Below, one piece after another: positions 58,201 through 64,000 of a stretch of DNA of 64,000 nt; the first letter of the stretch is position 1, and every line of letters starts with the position of its first letter. Both the position numbers and the translations under genes were made by a program. Origin of the DNA: Paenibacillus sp. FSL R5-0912. Lineage in GTDB: Bacteria > Bacillota > Bacilli > Paenibacillales > Paenibacillaceae. The stretch lies in the NCBI RefSeq assembly GCF_000758605.1, contig NZ_CP009282.1, positions 744,001-808,000 on the forward strand, given 5' to 3'. The notes under the pieces were generated by a model. That model made no database searches, had not been told where the DNA came from, and worked only from the letters and a program-made list of their open reading frames with translations.

Positions 58201-59246
58201 AGAAAAATGTTACCCTGGACATTCCTGCCGCGCAAGGAGTGAATTCATACTCGGTCGGCTTGCCTGCTGCAGCACTGACAAGCGGAACCAAGGATGACAA
58301 ACTCACCATTTCCACAGAATTCGGTCAGGTCGTCATTTCCGGGAATATGTTGACAGGCGTGACTGAAAGCAGCGGTAAGGAAGTAGCGCTGGAGATTGGA
58401 AAAGGCGACAAGTCAGGGCTCCCGGCGGAAGTGAAGGCGGCTCTTGGCGATAGGCCGGTCATTCAGCTTAGCCTTAAGGTGGACGGAAAAGAAGCAGCCT
58501 GGAGCAATCCGGATGCCCCTGTGACGGTATCCGTGCCTTACAAGCCGTCTGCGGATGATTTGAAGAATCCCGAAATGATTGGGGTCTGGTACATTGACGG
58601 AAGCGGGAATGTGATGACTGTACCAAGCGGACGGTATGCTTCCAAGACCGGTAGGGTAACCTTCACAACTACTCATTTCAGCGACTTCGCGGTAGCTTAC
58701 GTATCCAGGACATTCAAAGATCTCGGAACGGCAGCATGGGCCAAGAACGCAATCGAAGTCCTGACGTCCAAGGATATTCTCAAGACTGAGGGCGGTGAAT
58801 TCCATCCGTCAACCGAGATCACCAGAGCAGATTTCCTGTACTCCCTCGTTAGGGCACTTGGCTTGACTGCCAAGGGAAATGGGAATTTCAGCGATGTGCA
58901 AGAGAATGCTTACTACTATAATGAAATTGCCATAGCCAAAGCACTTGGTATTACGAACGGCCTGGACAACGGCAGATTCGGCAGCGCTCTTAAGATCACA
59001 AGACAGGACATGATGGTGTTGACCGAAAGAGCCTTGAAGCTGGAGAAGAAGTTGAATAACCCGGGTGCGGCTGAGGATCTGGAGAAATTCTCTGACAAGT
59101 CCAAAGTGGCTTCCTATGCGGTGAACAGCGTAGCTGCCATGGTGAAGGAAGGATTGATCGAAGGCAGCGGTAACAAAGTCAATCCGGCCGGCAACACCAC
59201 CAAAGCAGAAGCTGCGGTATTCCTCTACAGACTGTATAATAAATAA
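55218..59246 (+). CDS. Cell-surface GH10 endo-1,4-beta-xylanase with SLH anchor
   Basis: A 1342-aa secreted multidomain xylanase. In order: signal peptide (1-~35); helical FIVAR-like segment (~38-115); jelly-roll carbohydrate-binding-like module (~120-320); GH10 catalytic domain (~335-810) with acid/base Glu521 in SWDVLNEE and nucleophile Glu700 in TYSELDL; cadherin-like beta-sandwich (~816-912); Pro/Thr/Ser/Ala linker (~915-962); a beta-rich module (~963-1160); and three SLH domains (1166-1342, FKDLGTAAWAKNAIEVLTSKDIL...). It would attack xylan while bound to the cell wall. AAAGGAG precedes ATG 55218 by 11 nt. Catabolite repression is likely from the cre site. Confidence 0.95.
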   Translation: MNSRKCVISISRLLVIIMLFSVFTYTPVPAAAAGEELPVELSDLIAQAEALKTGNPEFPLQVSQSVYGSVYGSDVNQALPWVHVDELQALNDALELARNVNTPADEAIAILKAAIVTFNENIKSDGSDPYFRLDPGPGKVPVKVTAPTNTWTARTPLDNRVPADFAGGTFKTIPYPFADSQGKAEVLQIHYAHNGKSTFGGISLESPLSPAVNVTEGSTIEFDVYYPKSAQGKFMRWRIRNTGTNLDTYLRDYQYNNLNPDWVGSYNGESWLKAHHSITASTGNSSNFILELHGENARPAETGMLLVANIEITAPDPSGVALPSVVNKENQSAVAPLKSLYNKENGLFMVGAIGTGPVTGTRANHYEIFVDGNNLKADGTHPRGPEWLKSVSGEALNGATTTPGLAEYSFPTNSYQAIRDSGTPGQYKSHGHVLAWYNQAPGWMTQMIPANLTSGYNGGTDFYGLGNGVTTTVKVDKEMARRVQFNHTMYVMRHFLTTDTKYGSSESRGVIPFNSWDVLNEEVHESRHSELIPGDANSWRTSLKHTNWLAAMSDDQIGGDITDHYIYLLFKNAHIAAPNAKMAAAYKANYTNLPEYMKLDGHDNDGSIDTYIVDNPPKLTYNDYGLATRSKARTVYNMVLELNTAWRSDPLYDGRPLIEDIGIQGHDAVGKTLASDNQYAMALYASLVDRGLLSGITYSELDLKVPTDAPGGGATAPAVLNVRQSDALGYQYALLYKTFNKFAPYIDHIISWGVSGSGWQGSYVLFDGQSNANAGYYGAMKPDRFILGHSYLDGFFTGEFEKIQNDVIDLGDLGVYRPGSVNADLSSLTLSAGTLQPAFNTATTEYDVSLKDADSITVTAAAADSRSSIKVNDKVVASGTASEAIALTPGTRTDIKVEVTGADGRVKTYTLKVVNGKTETPSTPEPGTPSATPTPATSSTPAPEVPSAPAPAASATPAPSAPVVQGQTVTMQATVNKGTALVKVSDLAKAKEFMEKNVTLDIPAAQGVNSYSVGLPAAALTSGTKDDKLTISTEFGQVVISGNMLTGVTESSGKEVALEIGKGDKSGLPAEVKAALGDRPVIQLSLKVDGKEAAWSNPDAPVTVSVPYKPSADDLKNPEMIGVWYIDGSGNVMTVPSGRYASKTGRVTFTTTHFSDFAVAYVSRTFKDLGTAAWAKNAIEVLTSKDILKTEGGEFHPSTEITRADFLYSLVRALGLTAKGNGNFSDVQENAYYYNEIAIAKALGITNGLDNGRFGSALKITRQDMMVLTERALKLEKKLNNPGAAEDLEKFSDKSKVASYAVNSVAAMVKEGLIEGSGNKVNPAGNTTKAEAAVFLYRLYNK

Positions 59247-59267
59247 GAGATTCGCATAAGAATGTGG

Positions 59268-59299
59268 AAACCGTGACAGCTATTGCTGGCACGGTTTTT
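59268..59299 (+). terminator. Terminator of the xylanase gene
   Basis: AAACCGTG/CACGGTTT with an inner CAGC/GCTG stem, then a T-run. Confidence 0.88.
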
Positions 59300-59360
59300 G
59301 CTATGTGCGGCGAAAATATGGATATACGGGATTAAGCACAAGCGTGTAAAAGAACGCAAG

Positions 59361-59399
59361 AAGACGCTCGGGAATTGCTCCCCGTAGCGTCTTTATTTT
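59361..59399. terminator. Second hairpin in the xylanase-sstT gap
   Basis: AAGACGCT/AGCGTCTT stem with inner GGGAATTGCTCCC pairing, followed on the plus side by TATTTTT. Confidence 0.6.
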
Positions 59400-59404
59400 T
59401 GCGT

Positions 59405-59470
59405 TTTTGACTTGTTGAGGTATGGCGCAGATCGTGGAAGCGGATATAGCGTAGGTTGTCCGCTCGATTT
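59405..59470 (-). pseudogene. Relic of a tyrosine recombinase (integrase) gene
   Basis: Reading the minus strand gives NLRYIRFHDLRHTSTS, which contains the HxLRH box and preceding strand typical of phage/transposon integrases (RFHDLRHT). Only about 20 codons are recognisable. Upstream in that frame a stop occurs within ~15 codons, and downstream the sequence is unrelated. It marks an old mobile element insertion between the xylanase and sstT. No att-like repeats were found. Confidence 0.55.
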
Positions 59471-59555
59471 CCATTTCCACCCTTGAGAATGGATTAATCC
59501 AAGCCTCGGTCATGCATGCGTTCCAGAATATTGCTGAGGGGATTCTGCCATTGAC

Positions 59556-60800
59556 CTATAGGTCAGTCACTTTTTTCGTATTAACACGAACTCCTCCTTC
59601 TTTACGTTTTTCCGCATATTCAGCGGTTGCAGTAAAGAGTAAGTCCGAGGAAGAATTAAGCGCAGTTTCAAAAGAGTCCTGCAACACGCCGATGATGAAA
59701 CCTACACCAACGACCTGAATGGCAACATCATTCGAAATGCCGAATATGCTGCACGCTAGAGGAATCAGTAAGAGCGACCCTCCAGCAACGCCTGAGGCCC
59801 CAGCAGCAGCTACGGCAGATAGGATACTAAGAATAAGTGCTGTGCCAAAATCCACTTCAATGCCGACTGTATGAACAGCAGCGAGAGTCAAGACGGAAAT
59901 CGTAACCGCTGCACCCGCCATATTAATGGTAGCACCTAAGGGAATGGACACCGAATAGGTATCCTTATCAAGCTCCAATTGTTCACATAAGCTCATGTTG
60001 ACTGGAATGTTTGCAGCAGAGCTGCGAGTAAAGAATGCCGTAATCCCACTTTCCTTCAGGCAATAAAGAACAAGCGGGTAAGGATTTCGGCGGATTTTCA
60101 GATATACAATCACTGGGTTAACAACAAGCGCTATAAATAACATACAACCAATAAGCACGAGAAGTAGTTTACCGTAATCAAGCAAGGATGAAAGTCCATT
60201 GGCTGTAATAGAATCATACACAAGTCCCATGATGCCCAGAGGCGCCAGGTTGATTACCCACTTAACGATATGGGATACCGCATCAGAAAAGTTAGTGAGC
60301 ATTATTTTTGTACTATCATTGGCACCTTTTAGAGCTATACCAAGAAGGAGAGCCCAAGTCAGGATACCTATATAGTTGGCATTCATTAGGGCGTTTACTG
60401 GGTTGTCGACAACCTTAAACAGCAAGCTCTTCAGTACTTCTATAATCCCGTCAGGTGGAGATAGGTCGTCCGCACCCGTTACAAGTGACAAGCTCACCGG
60501 GAAGATAAAACTTGCAATAACTGCAGTTAGACCGGCCAAAAAAGTACTTAACCCATATAGAGCAATAATCGACTTCATATTCGTCTGGTGGCCCTTTTTA
60601 TGCTGCGAGATAGCAGTCATCACTAAGAGCAGGACCAATACAGGCGCGATGGCCTTTAATGAGGATACAAACAAGGAACCGAAAATGGTGAAGCCTGTTG
60701 CATCAGGAAACGCTAAAGCCAGGATACTACCAATTATGATCCCCACAAATATTCGTTTTACTAGGCTTACTTGATTCCATTTGAGCAATAAAGCGTTCAT
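59556..60800 (-). CDS. sstT: Serine/threonine:sodium symporter SstT
   Basis: A 414-aa dicarboxylate/amino-acid:cation symporter. Recognisable SstT features: N-terminal [22 protein letters not shown], the re-entrant loop [47 protein letters not shown] and [26 protein letters not shown] sequence. It imports serine and threonine with Na+. GGAGGGAAT lies just before the ATG. It is monocistronic; a pair of direct repeats lies in its upstream region. Confidence 0.95.
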   Translation of the reverse strand: MNALLLKWNQVSLVKRIFVGIIIGSILALAFPDATGFTIFGSLFVSSLKAIAPVLVLLLVMTAISQHKKGHQTNMKSIIALYGLSTFLAGLTAVIASFIFPVSLSLVTGADDLSPPDGIIEVLKSLLFKVVDNPVNALMNANYIGILTWALLLGIALKGANDSTKIMLTNFSDAVSHIVKWVINLAPLGIMGLVYDSITANGLSSLLDYGKLLLVLIGCMLFIALVVNPVIVYLKIRRNPYPLVLYCLKESGITAFFTRSSAANIPVNMSLCEQLELDKDTYSVSIPLGATINMAGAAVTISVLTLAAVHTVGIEVDFGTALILSILSAVAAAGASGVAGGSLLLIPLACSIFGISNDVAIQVVGVGFIIGVLQDSFETALNSSSDLLFTATAEYAEKRKEGGVRVNTKKVTDL

Positions 60801-61105
60801 GTATTCCCTCCGGTATCAATATGGAAATATAACTAAGCCCTACAGCTTTACTATGTTGATACATAGCCGCTTTACTATGTTAAGGCAATTATATTTAGGC
60901 TAGTTTAACACGGAAATAACCTTCTATGTAAGAGTGGGAGAAACTGTGCGTAATTTTTCACATAGAAGTGTAGACCATCCAGATACAGTAGGTTCCTATT
61001 AAAACAATAAAAGCCGGACTCATAGAAGGAGGGATCATGAGATGCAGCCGCGTGGGCACAACAGCTTTGGAGAGAAGGTTGAATTCAGATATTTCATTTG
61101 GAGCA
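60801..61105. other. sstT upstream region with a 13-bp direct repeat
   Basis: GCTTTACTATGTT occurs at 60845-60857 and again at 60869-60881, 24 bp apart, 45-80 bp upstream of the sstT start. It could be a regulator site. Further right, at 61024-61039, AGAAGGAGGGATCATG forms an ideal start site on the plus strand that opens only a reading frame antisense to the BtrH-like gene. No other feature is seen. Confidence 0.55.
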
Positions 61106-62113
61106 TTAATAATGCTTGTTAATGAACTTACCGGGCCCGTCCACCTGCATCGTCAATTGCACCAATTCCTCCAGAAGCTGCTCCTCCAGATTGATGATTT
61201 CACACATTCTTCTGTGAATCTTCACCCGCCCGGCCGGCTTATTGCCGGAACACATCACCTTGATCATGAATTGATTAATCAGATCCCACTGCTCTCCTGC
61301 ATGACGGTAGCCCTCGGCGGCCCGGGAGAGTGCCGGAACAGAGGCCTCTTGGTTAAGCAGCTGCAGGAACTGGCTGAACCGGATCCGGCTGATGGGCAGG
61401 GCGTTCGCGTACAGCTTGAGGCGGGAACCGGCTTCGGCGGAGTTGTCAGCGGGAATTCCTGTATGCAGATAGGTATCGGCATAGATTCTGAGGTTAGCAG
61501 CAACCTCGCCGGGCTGAACCTGATGGGCTGGATTCGTCAGCATTTCATGAAGTGTTGTCTCCCAATCTGTGTAGGAACGCGAAGTATCACAGAGCTCAAA
61601 GGTAGCATAGAAATGGCAGGCTTGCTCAAGGATATTGAAATCTATTGCCTCAAGCTCTTTGCCATAGTAGGCATCCGTCAGATAGATGATGTTGCCGGGC
61701 CGATCCAGTCCAACCGCAAGGCAGGCATGGCTGGTATGCAGCCTGCGGAAGGCCACACACCAGGGGCAGTCATAGGAATCGAAGCCGACCAGCACTGGCA
61801 TTCCCGAAGACAGTCTTCTCTCCAGAAGGTCAAGCATAAAGTCCTTCTCCATCGCCAGCCCCTTCCGTTCGATGTAATTGAACATAAGGCCATGGTATGC
61901 AGAGAGAGAGTCTGTACTGATCCGCGGCAGCGCTAGCCGCTCAATGAGCGGCTGATCCGGGGACTGCTGTTCTGCGAAGGACATCTGCCAGGCATTGCCG
62001 TACATACACTTGATGTCCTTGCCCTGCCACTGGGCAACAGACTGGATACAGTCATCTATACAGCTGCGCAGGGTAGGATAGGGCGTACTCTTAATGGGAG
62101 CAATGTTCAGCAC
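61106..62113 (-). CDS. BtrH N-terminal-domain protein, putative acyltransferase
   Basis: A 335-aa cytoplasmic protein resembling the BtrH-type cysteine-protease-like fold. N-terminal TPYPTLRSCIDDCIQSVAQWQG supplies a candidate nucleophile (Cys18), and ...FRRLHTSHACLAVGLDRPGNIIYLTDAYYG resembles the catalytic His/Asp region. BtrH in butirosin synthesis transfers an ACP-bound acyl group onto the aminoglycoside. Here the gene overlaps the AraC gene by 23 bp (same operon) and faces an ACP/ATP-grasp operon, which supports a similar acyl-transfer role. The domain identification is by eye and moderate. Confidence 0.65.
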   Translation of the reverse strand: MLNIAPIKSTPYPTLRSCIDDCIQSVAQWQGKDIKCMYGNAWQMSFAEQQSPDQPLIERLALPRISTDSLSAYHGLMFNYIERKGLAMEKDFMLDLLERRLSSGMPVLVGFDSYDCPWCVAFRRLHTSHACLAVGLDRPGNIIYLTDAYYGKELEAIDFNILEQACHFYATFELCDTSRSYTDWETTLHEMLTNPAHQVQPGEVAANLRIYADTYLHTGIPADNSAEAGSRLKLYANALPISRIRFSQFLQLLNQEASVPALSRAAEGYRHAGEQWDLINQFMIKVMCSGNKPAGRVKIHRRMCEIINLEEQLLEELVQLTMQVDGPGKFINKHY

Positions 62114-63011
62114 TGCTCATCATCTCCTTCGCCGACACAAAGTGGCTCTGCAACCGGTTTCGATAAGAGGCAGGAGTCATACCGCTATATTCACGAAATA
62201 GCCGGTAGAAATATTTCATGTCGTAAATTCCGACCTCCAGGGCAATGGACTGTATCCCAAGCTCTGTGAACATCAGCAGGAGGCAGCTATATTTCATGCG
62301 GATTTCCTGGAGCATCTGGATATAGGACCTGCCGGTCTTAATTTTGAATAATCGCTGAAACTGGCGGGAGCTCACCGCAAACTGGCGGCTCATCTCCTTC
62401 AGTGTGATTTTCTCTCTGAAATGACTGATCATATACAGGATGACGTCATGCAGCGGATCATAGTCCATCCCGGGCTGCTGAGCGAACGGAATGGCGGCTG
62501 CGGGCAGTATGAGGTCTGCCAGTTCGAACAGCAACGGGTATAGCTGCTGTGGGTCCCCAAGGGAGCCGCAGCTCTGCATCTCATGCATACGGCGGAGTAC
62601 TAAGGCCAGCTCCACGCTGCTCTCTCTATACCCGAACCATTGCTTCACCTCCAGAAGCTTCAGGAGCGGGAGCATCTCTTCTTCAGAAAAGGGTTCCGGC
62701 AGCCCGCTGAGCATCCTGCCAAGCTCAGGCCTGAGCATACAATTGTAGATGAGGAGCGGCTCTGCACCGGTCAGATCCTGCGGCTGAAAGACATGGGAAA
62801 CCCCGGGTGGTATAACTAACAAATCTCCTTGCATAACCTGCATTTTATCCTCATCCGCTTGGTGGATGCCTTCCCCCTGAACCACATAGGCGAGCTCTAC
62901 AAAATCGTGCTGATGACGTACGGAAGTGACCGTTTCCTGAGTCAGGAGCATTTGTACCGGCGAACAGGAGTCAAATAGATATTCCCCAGTAAAGACCGGA
63001 AAAACTTCCAT
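62091..63011 (-). CDS. AraC-family regulator with N-terminal cupin domain
   Basis: A 306-aa regulator. An N-terminal cupin (residues ~20-100: HQHDFVELAYVVQGEGIHQADED...GDLLVIPPGVSHVFQP) senses a ligand, and the C-terminal AraC double HTH (~205-295: ITLKEMSRQFAVSSRQFQRLFKIKTGRSYIQMLQEIRM, then SIALEVGIYDMKYFYRLFREYSGMTPASYR) binds DNA. It overlaps the following BtrH-like gene. It is divergent from the ACP gene, with two direct repeats in the shared intergenic region, so it probably controls both transcripts. Confidence 0.93.
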   Translation of the reverse strand: MEVFPVFTGEYLFDSCSPVQMLLTQETVTSVRHQHDFVELAYVVQGEGIHQADEDKMQVMQGDLLVIPPGVSHVFQPQDLTGAEPLLIYNCMLRPELGRMLSGLPEPFSEEEMLPLLKLLEVKQWFGYRESSVELALVLRRMHEMQSCGSLGDPQQLYPLLFELADLILPAAAIPFAQQPGMDYDPLHDVILYMISHFREKITLKEMSRQFAVSSRQFQRLFKIKTGRSYIQMLQEIRMKYSCLLLMFTELGIQSIALEVGIYDMKYFYRLFREYSGMTPASYRNRLQSHFVSAKEMMSSAEHCSH

Positions 63012-63076
63012 AACACAAACCTCCGTTTCCTGCTTCCTTAAGATAGACTTCTGGAATCCATCCTAGTATATCTGAA

Positions 63077-63130
63077 TATTTTGGCGTATTCAACCATATA
63101 TTAACAATCTTTATTTTGGTATATTCATCC
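63077..63130. promoter_or_regulatory. Direct repeats between the AraC and ACP genes
   Basis: TATTTTGGCGTATTCAACC (63077-63095) and TATTTTGGTATATTCATCC (63112-63130) are 16/19 identical, in the same orientation and 35 bp apart. Such paired direct repeats are typical binding sites of AraC-type regulators. Confidence 0.7.
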
Positions 63131-63168
63131 TATTAATTCCTAATTTGCATATTGAAAGGGGTATACAC

Positions 63169-63411
63169 ATGCAGCAAAAGGTTATTGAGATTATCGCGGA
63201 AATCAAGGAGGAGCCGGGCCTGCTTCAGACGCTGAGCGGAGCTTCCGATCTGACACTGGACGCCGCACTGGATTCGCTGCAAATCATCAACTTTATTCTG
63301 AGAATCGAAGACGAATTCGATGTCGAAGTAGACTTTGATACCTTTGATCTTGAGCATTTGAAATCGGTGGACCGCTTCTCCGCGTATGTCGAGGGGCTTG
63401 CTGTACGATGA
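63169..63411 (+). CDS. Acyl carrier protein
   Basis: An 80-aa discrete carrier protein. The phosphopantetheine attachment serine is Ser36 in ALDSLQII, followed by the helix-III signature EDEFDVEVDFDTFDLEHLKSVD. ATG 63169 has GAAAGGGG 7 nt upstream; the in-frame TTG 63145 lies in the leader. Its stop overlaps the next start (ATGA), so it is coupled to the ATP-grasp-like gene. Its lone location with BtrH-like and AraC genes suggests a specialised biosynthetic carrier like BtrI, not the fatty-acid ACP. Confidence 0.92.
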   Translation: MQQKVIEIIAEIKEEPGLLQTLSGASDLTLDAALDSLQIINFILRIEDEFDVEVDFDTFDLEHLKSVDRFSAYVEGLAVR

Positions 63412-64000
63412 AGAACGCTGTACATTGCGGCAGCCTGGAGTCGGAGCGATACTGGCGGGAGGAAGATCTGGCTGCTCTGCCATCCGTTCCTGATGCGAAG
63501 GCTCTGGCTATCGTGCAGGCCATGGATGAACTGCTGTTTGTCTTCTGCGGGAGCGGAGATATTCTATTAACCCGTCATGGGATGAACAAGGCTCAATATG
63601 ATTATCTGCAATCTCTCGATTATTCGTTCAAGACCAATATGAATCCGTTAACCCTGGCCGTGGAGGCATCTGGCACAGCACAGAACGTACTGAATACAAT
63701 GAATGCAATGAATGTATTCGAACTGCTGGGCAGGCTGAACCCCGGGCAGGAGCCGGACAGGTTAATACCGGAAGGAGCATGGCTTGAGCCCTTTGCCGTG
63801 CTTCCCGGAACGCATGAGGCGGTTAAGCGGTATAAGCTTCAGCCCGTTCTCCCGGATGAACAGACTGTGCGCAGAGTGAACACCAAAACCTACTCTGCTG
63901 CTATGCGGGACAGGCTGCTGCTGCCGAATATCGCTCTTGTCGTTGATAGCGTGGAAGAGCTGCTGCAATCCGGACAAGCGCTGCTGGAGAAGGGGGCTTT
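63408..64000 (+). CDS. Probable ATP-grasp ligase, N-terminal part (truncated by window end)
   Basis: An open frame of 197 codons without stop, running off the right edge. It starts at ATG 63408 overlapping the ACP stop. The last ~45 residues (NTKTYSAAMRDRLLLPN...VDSVEELLQSGQALLEKGAF) look like the pre-ATP-grasp region and the start of an ATP-grasp domain (Lys/Tyr-Ser, then EEL helix). Given the adjacent ACP and BtrH-like genes, a BtrJ-like enzyme attaching an amino acid such as glutamate to the carrier protein is a reasonable hypothesis. The catalytic residues lie beyond the window. Confidence 0.6.
   Translation, partial: MKNAVHCGSLESERYWREEDLAALPSVPDAKALAIVQAMDELLFVFCGSGDILLTRHGMNKAQYDYLQSLDYSFKTNMNPLTLAVEASGTAQNVLNTMNAMNVFELLGRLNPGQEPDRLIPEGAWLEPFAVLPGTHEAVKRYKLQPVLPDEQTVRRVNTKTYSAAMRDRLLLPNIALVVDSVEELLQSGQALLEKGA

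Noticed and set aside
61037..61936. 299-codon plus-strand ORF with an excellent AGAAGGAGGGATCATG start
   Set aside because: It is almost entirely antisense to the BtrH-like gene, whose protein makes sense in context. The start site may be a leftover of a gene truncated here.

Overview
This window is a stretch of chromosome from a Gram-positive spore-former of the Paenibacillus type. The evidence is the B. subtilis-like purine gene order purEKBCSQLFMNHD behind a guanine riboswitch, strong AGGAGG-type ribosome binding sites with frequent GTG and TTG starts, a GlnK/GlnL pair, a huge SLH-anchored GH10 xylanase, and moderate GC with GC-rich intergenic palindromes. The species cannot be named from sequence alone.

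Layout. 1-3286: the end of a 16S-23S spacer, a complete 23S gene, 5S and a terminator, with no tRNAs. 3480-11905: acyl-ACP thioesterase, an ECF sigma factor overlapping a DUF4179 anti-sigma-like gene, a convergent trmO-like/AraC pair, topB, an MFS transporter and a small DUF1294 protein. 11956-12390: universal stress protein. 12481-27870: the complete IMP biosynthesis operon with tandem PurR boxes, a TTGACA promoter, a guanine aptamer and an attenuator terminator. Its two largest internal gaps hold a palindromic element whose stems co-vary between copies, plus a triple 84/85-bp hairpin repeat; a third gap holds another repeat family.

27896-39545: a possible short terminated RNA, a SEC-C/TPR protein, a chemoreceptor, ilvA, two minus-strand genes (a secreted protein and a DUF1129 membrane protein), a small acidic protein, an alpha/beta hydrolase, a DODA-type dioxygenase, a DUF3048 lipoprotein and a DUF47 protein coupled to a PiT phosphate transporter. 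40796-46372: a glutamine-type ABC transporter (ATPase, lipoprotein, two permeases) followed by glnK-glnL, with a triple GlnL-like site in front. 46505-52386: corA, a basic low-complexity protein, yerC, a CbiX/SirB chelatase, a lipid kinase and rlmD.

52451-54683 is an AT-rich insert of three minus-strand genes (membrane acyltransferase, GNAT, MarR) whose promoter contains a perfect 22-bp palindrome. 55028-59299 is a cre-preceded, cell-surface GH10 xylanase. A relic of a tyrosine recombinase follows, then sstT. The right edge (61106-64000) is the start of a biosynthetic locus: a BtrH-domain protein and an AraC regulator face an acyl carrier protein and a probable ATP-grasp ligase that runs off the window. 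This gene set resembles the BtrH/BtrI/BtrJ part of butirosin side-chain assembly and is the most interesting candidate for an undescribed system here.
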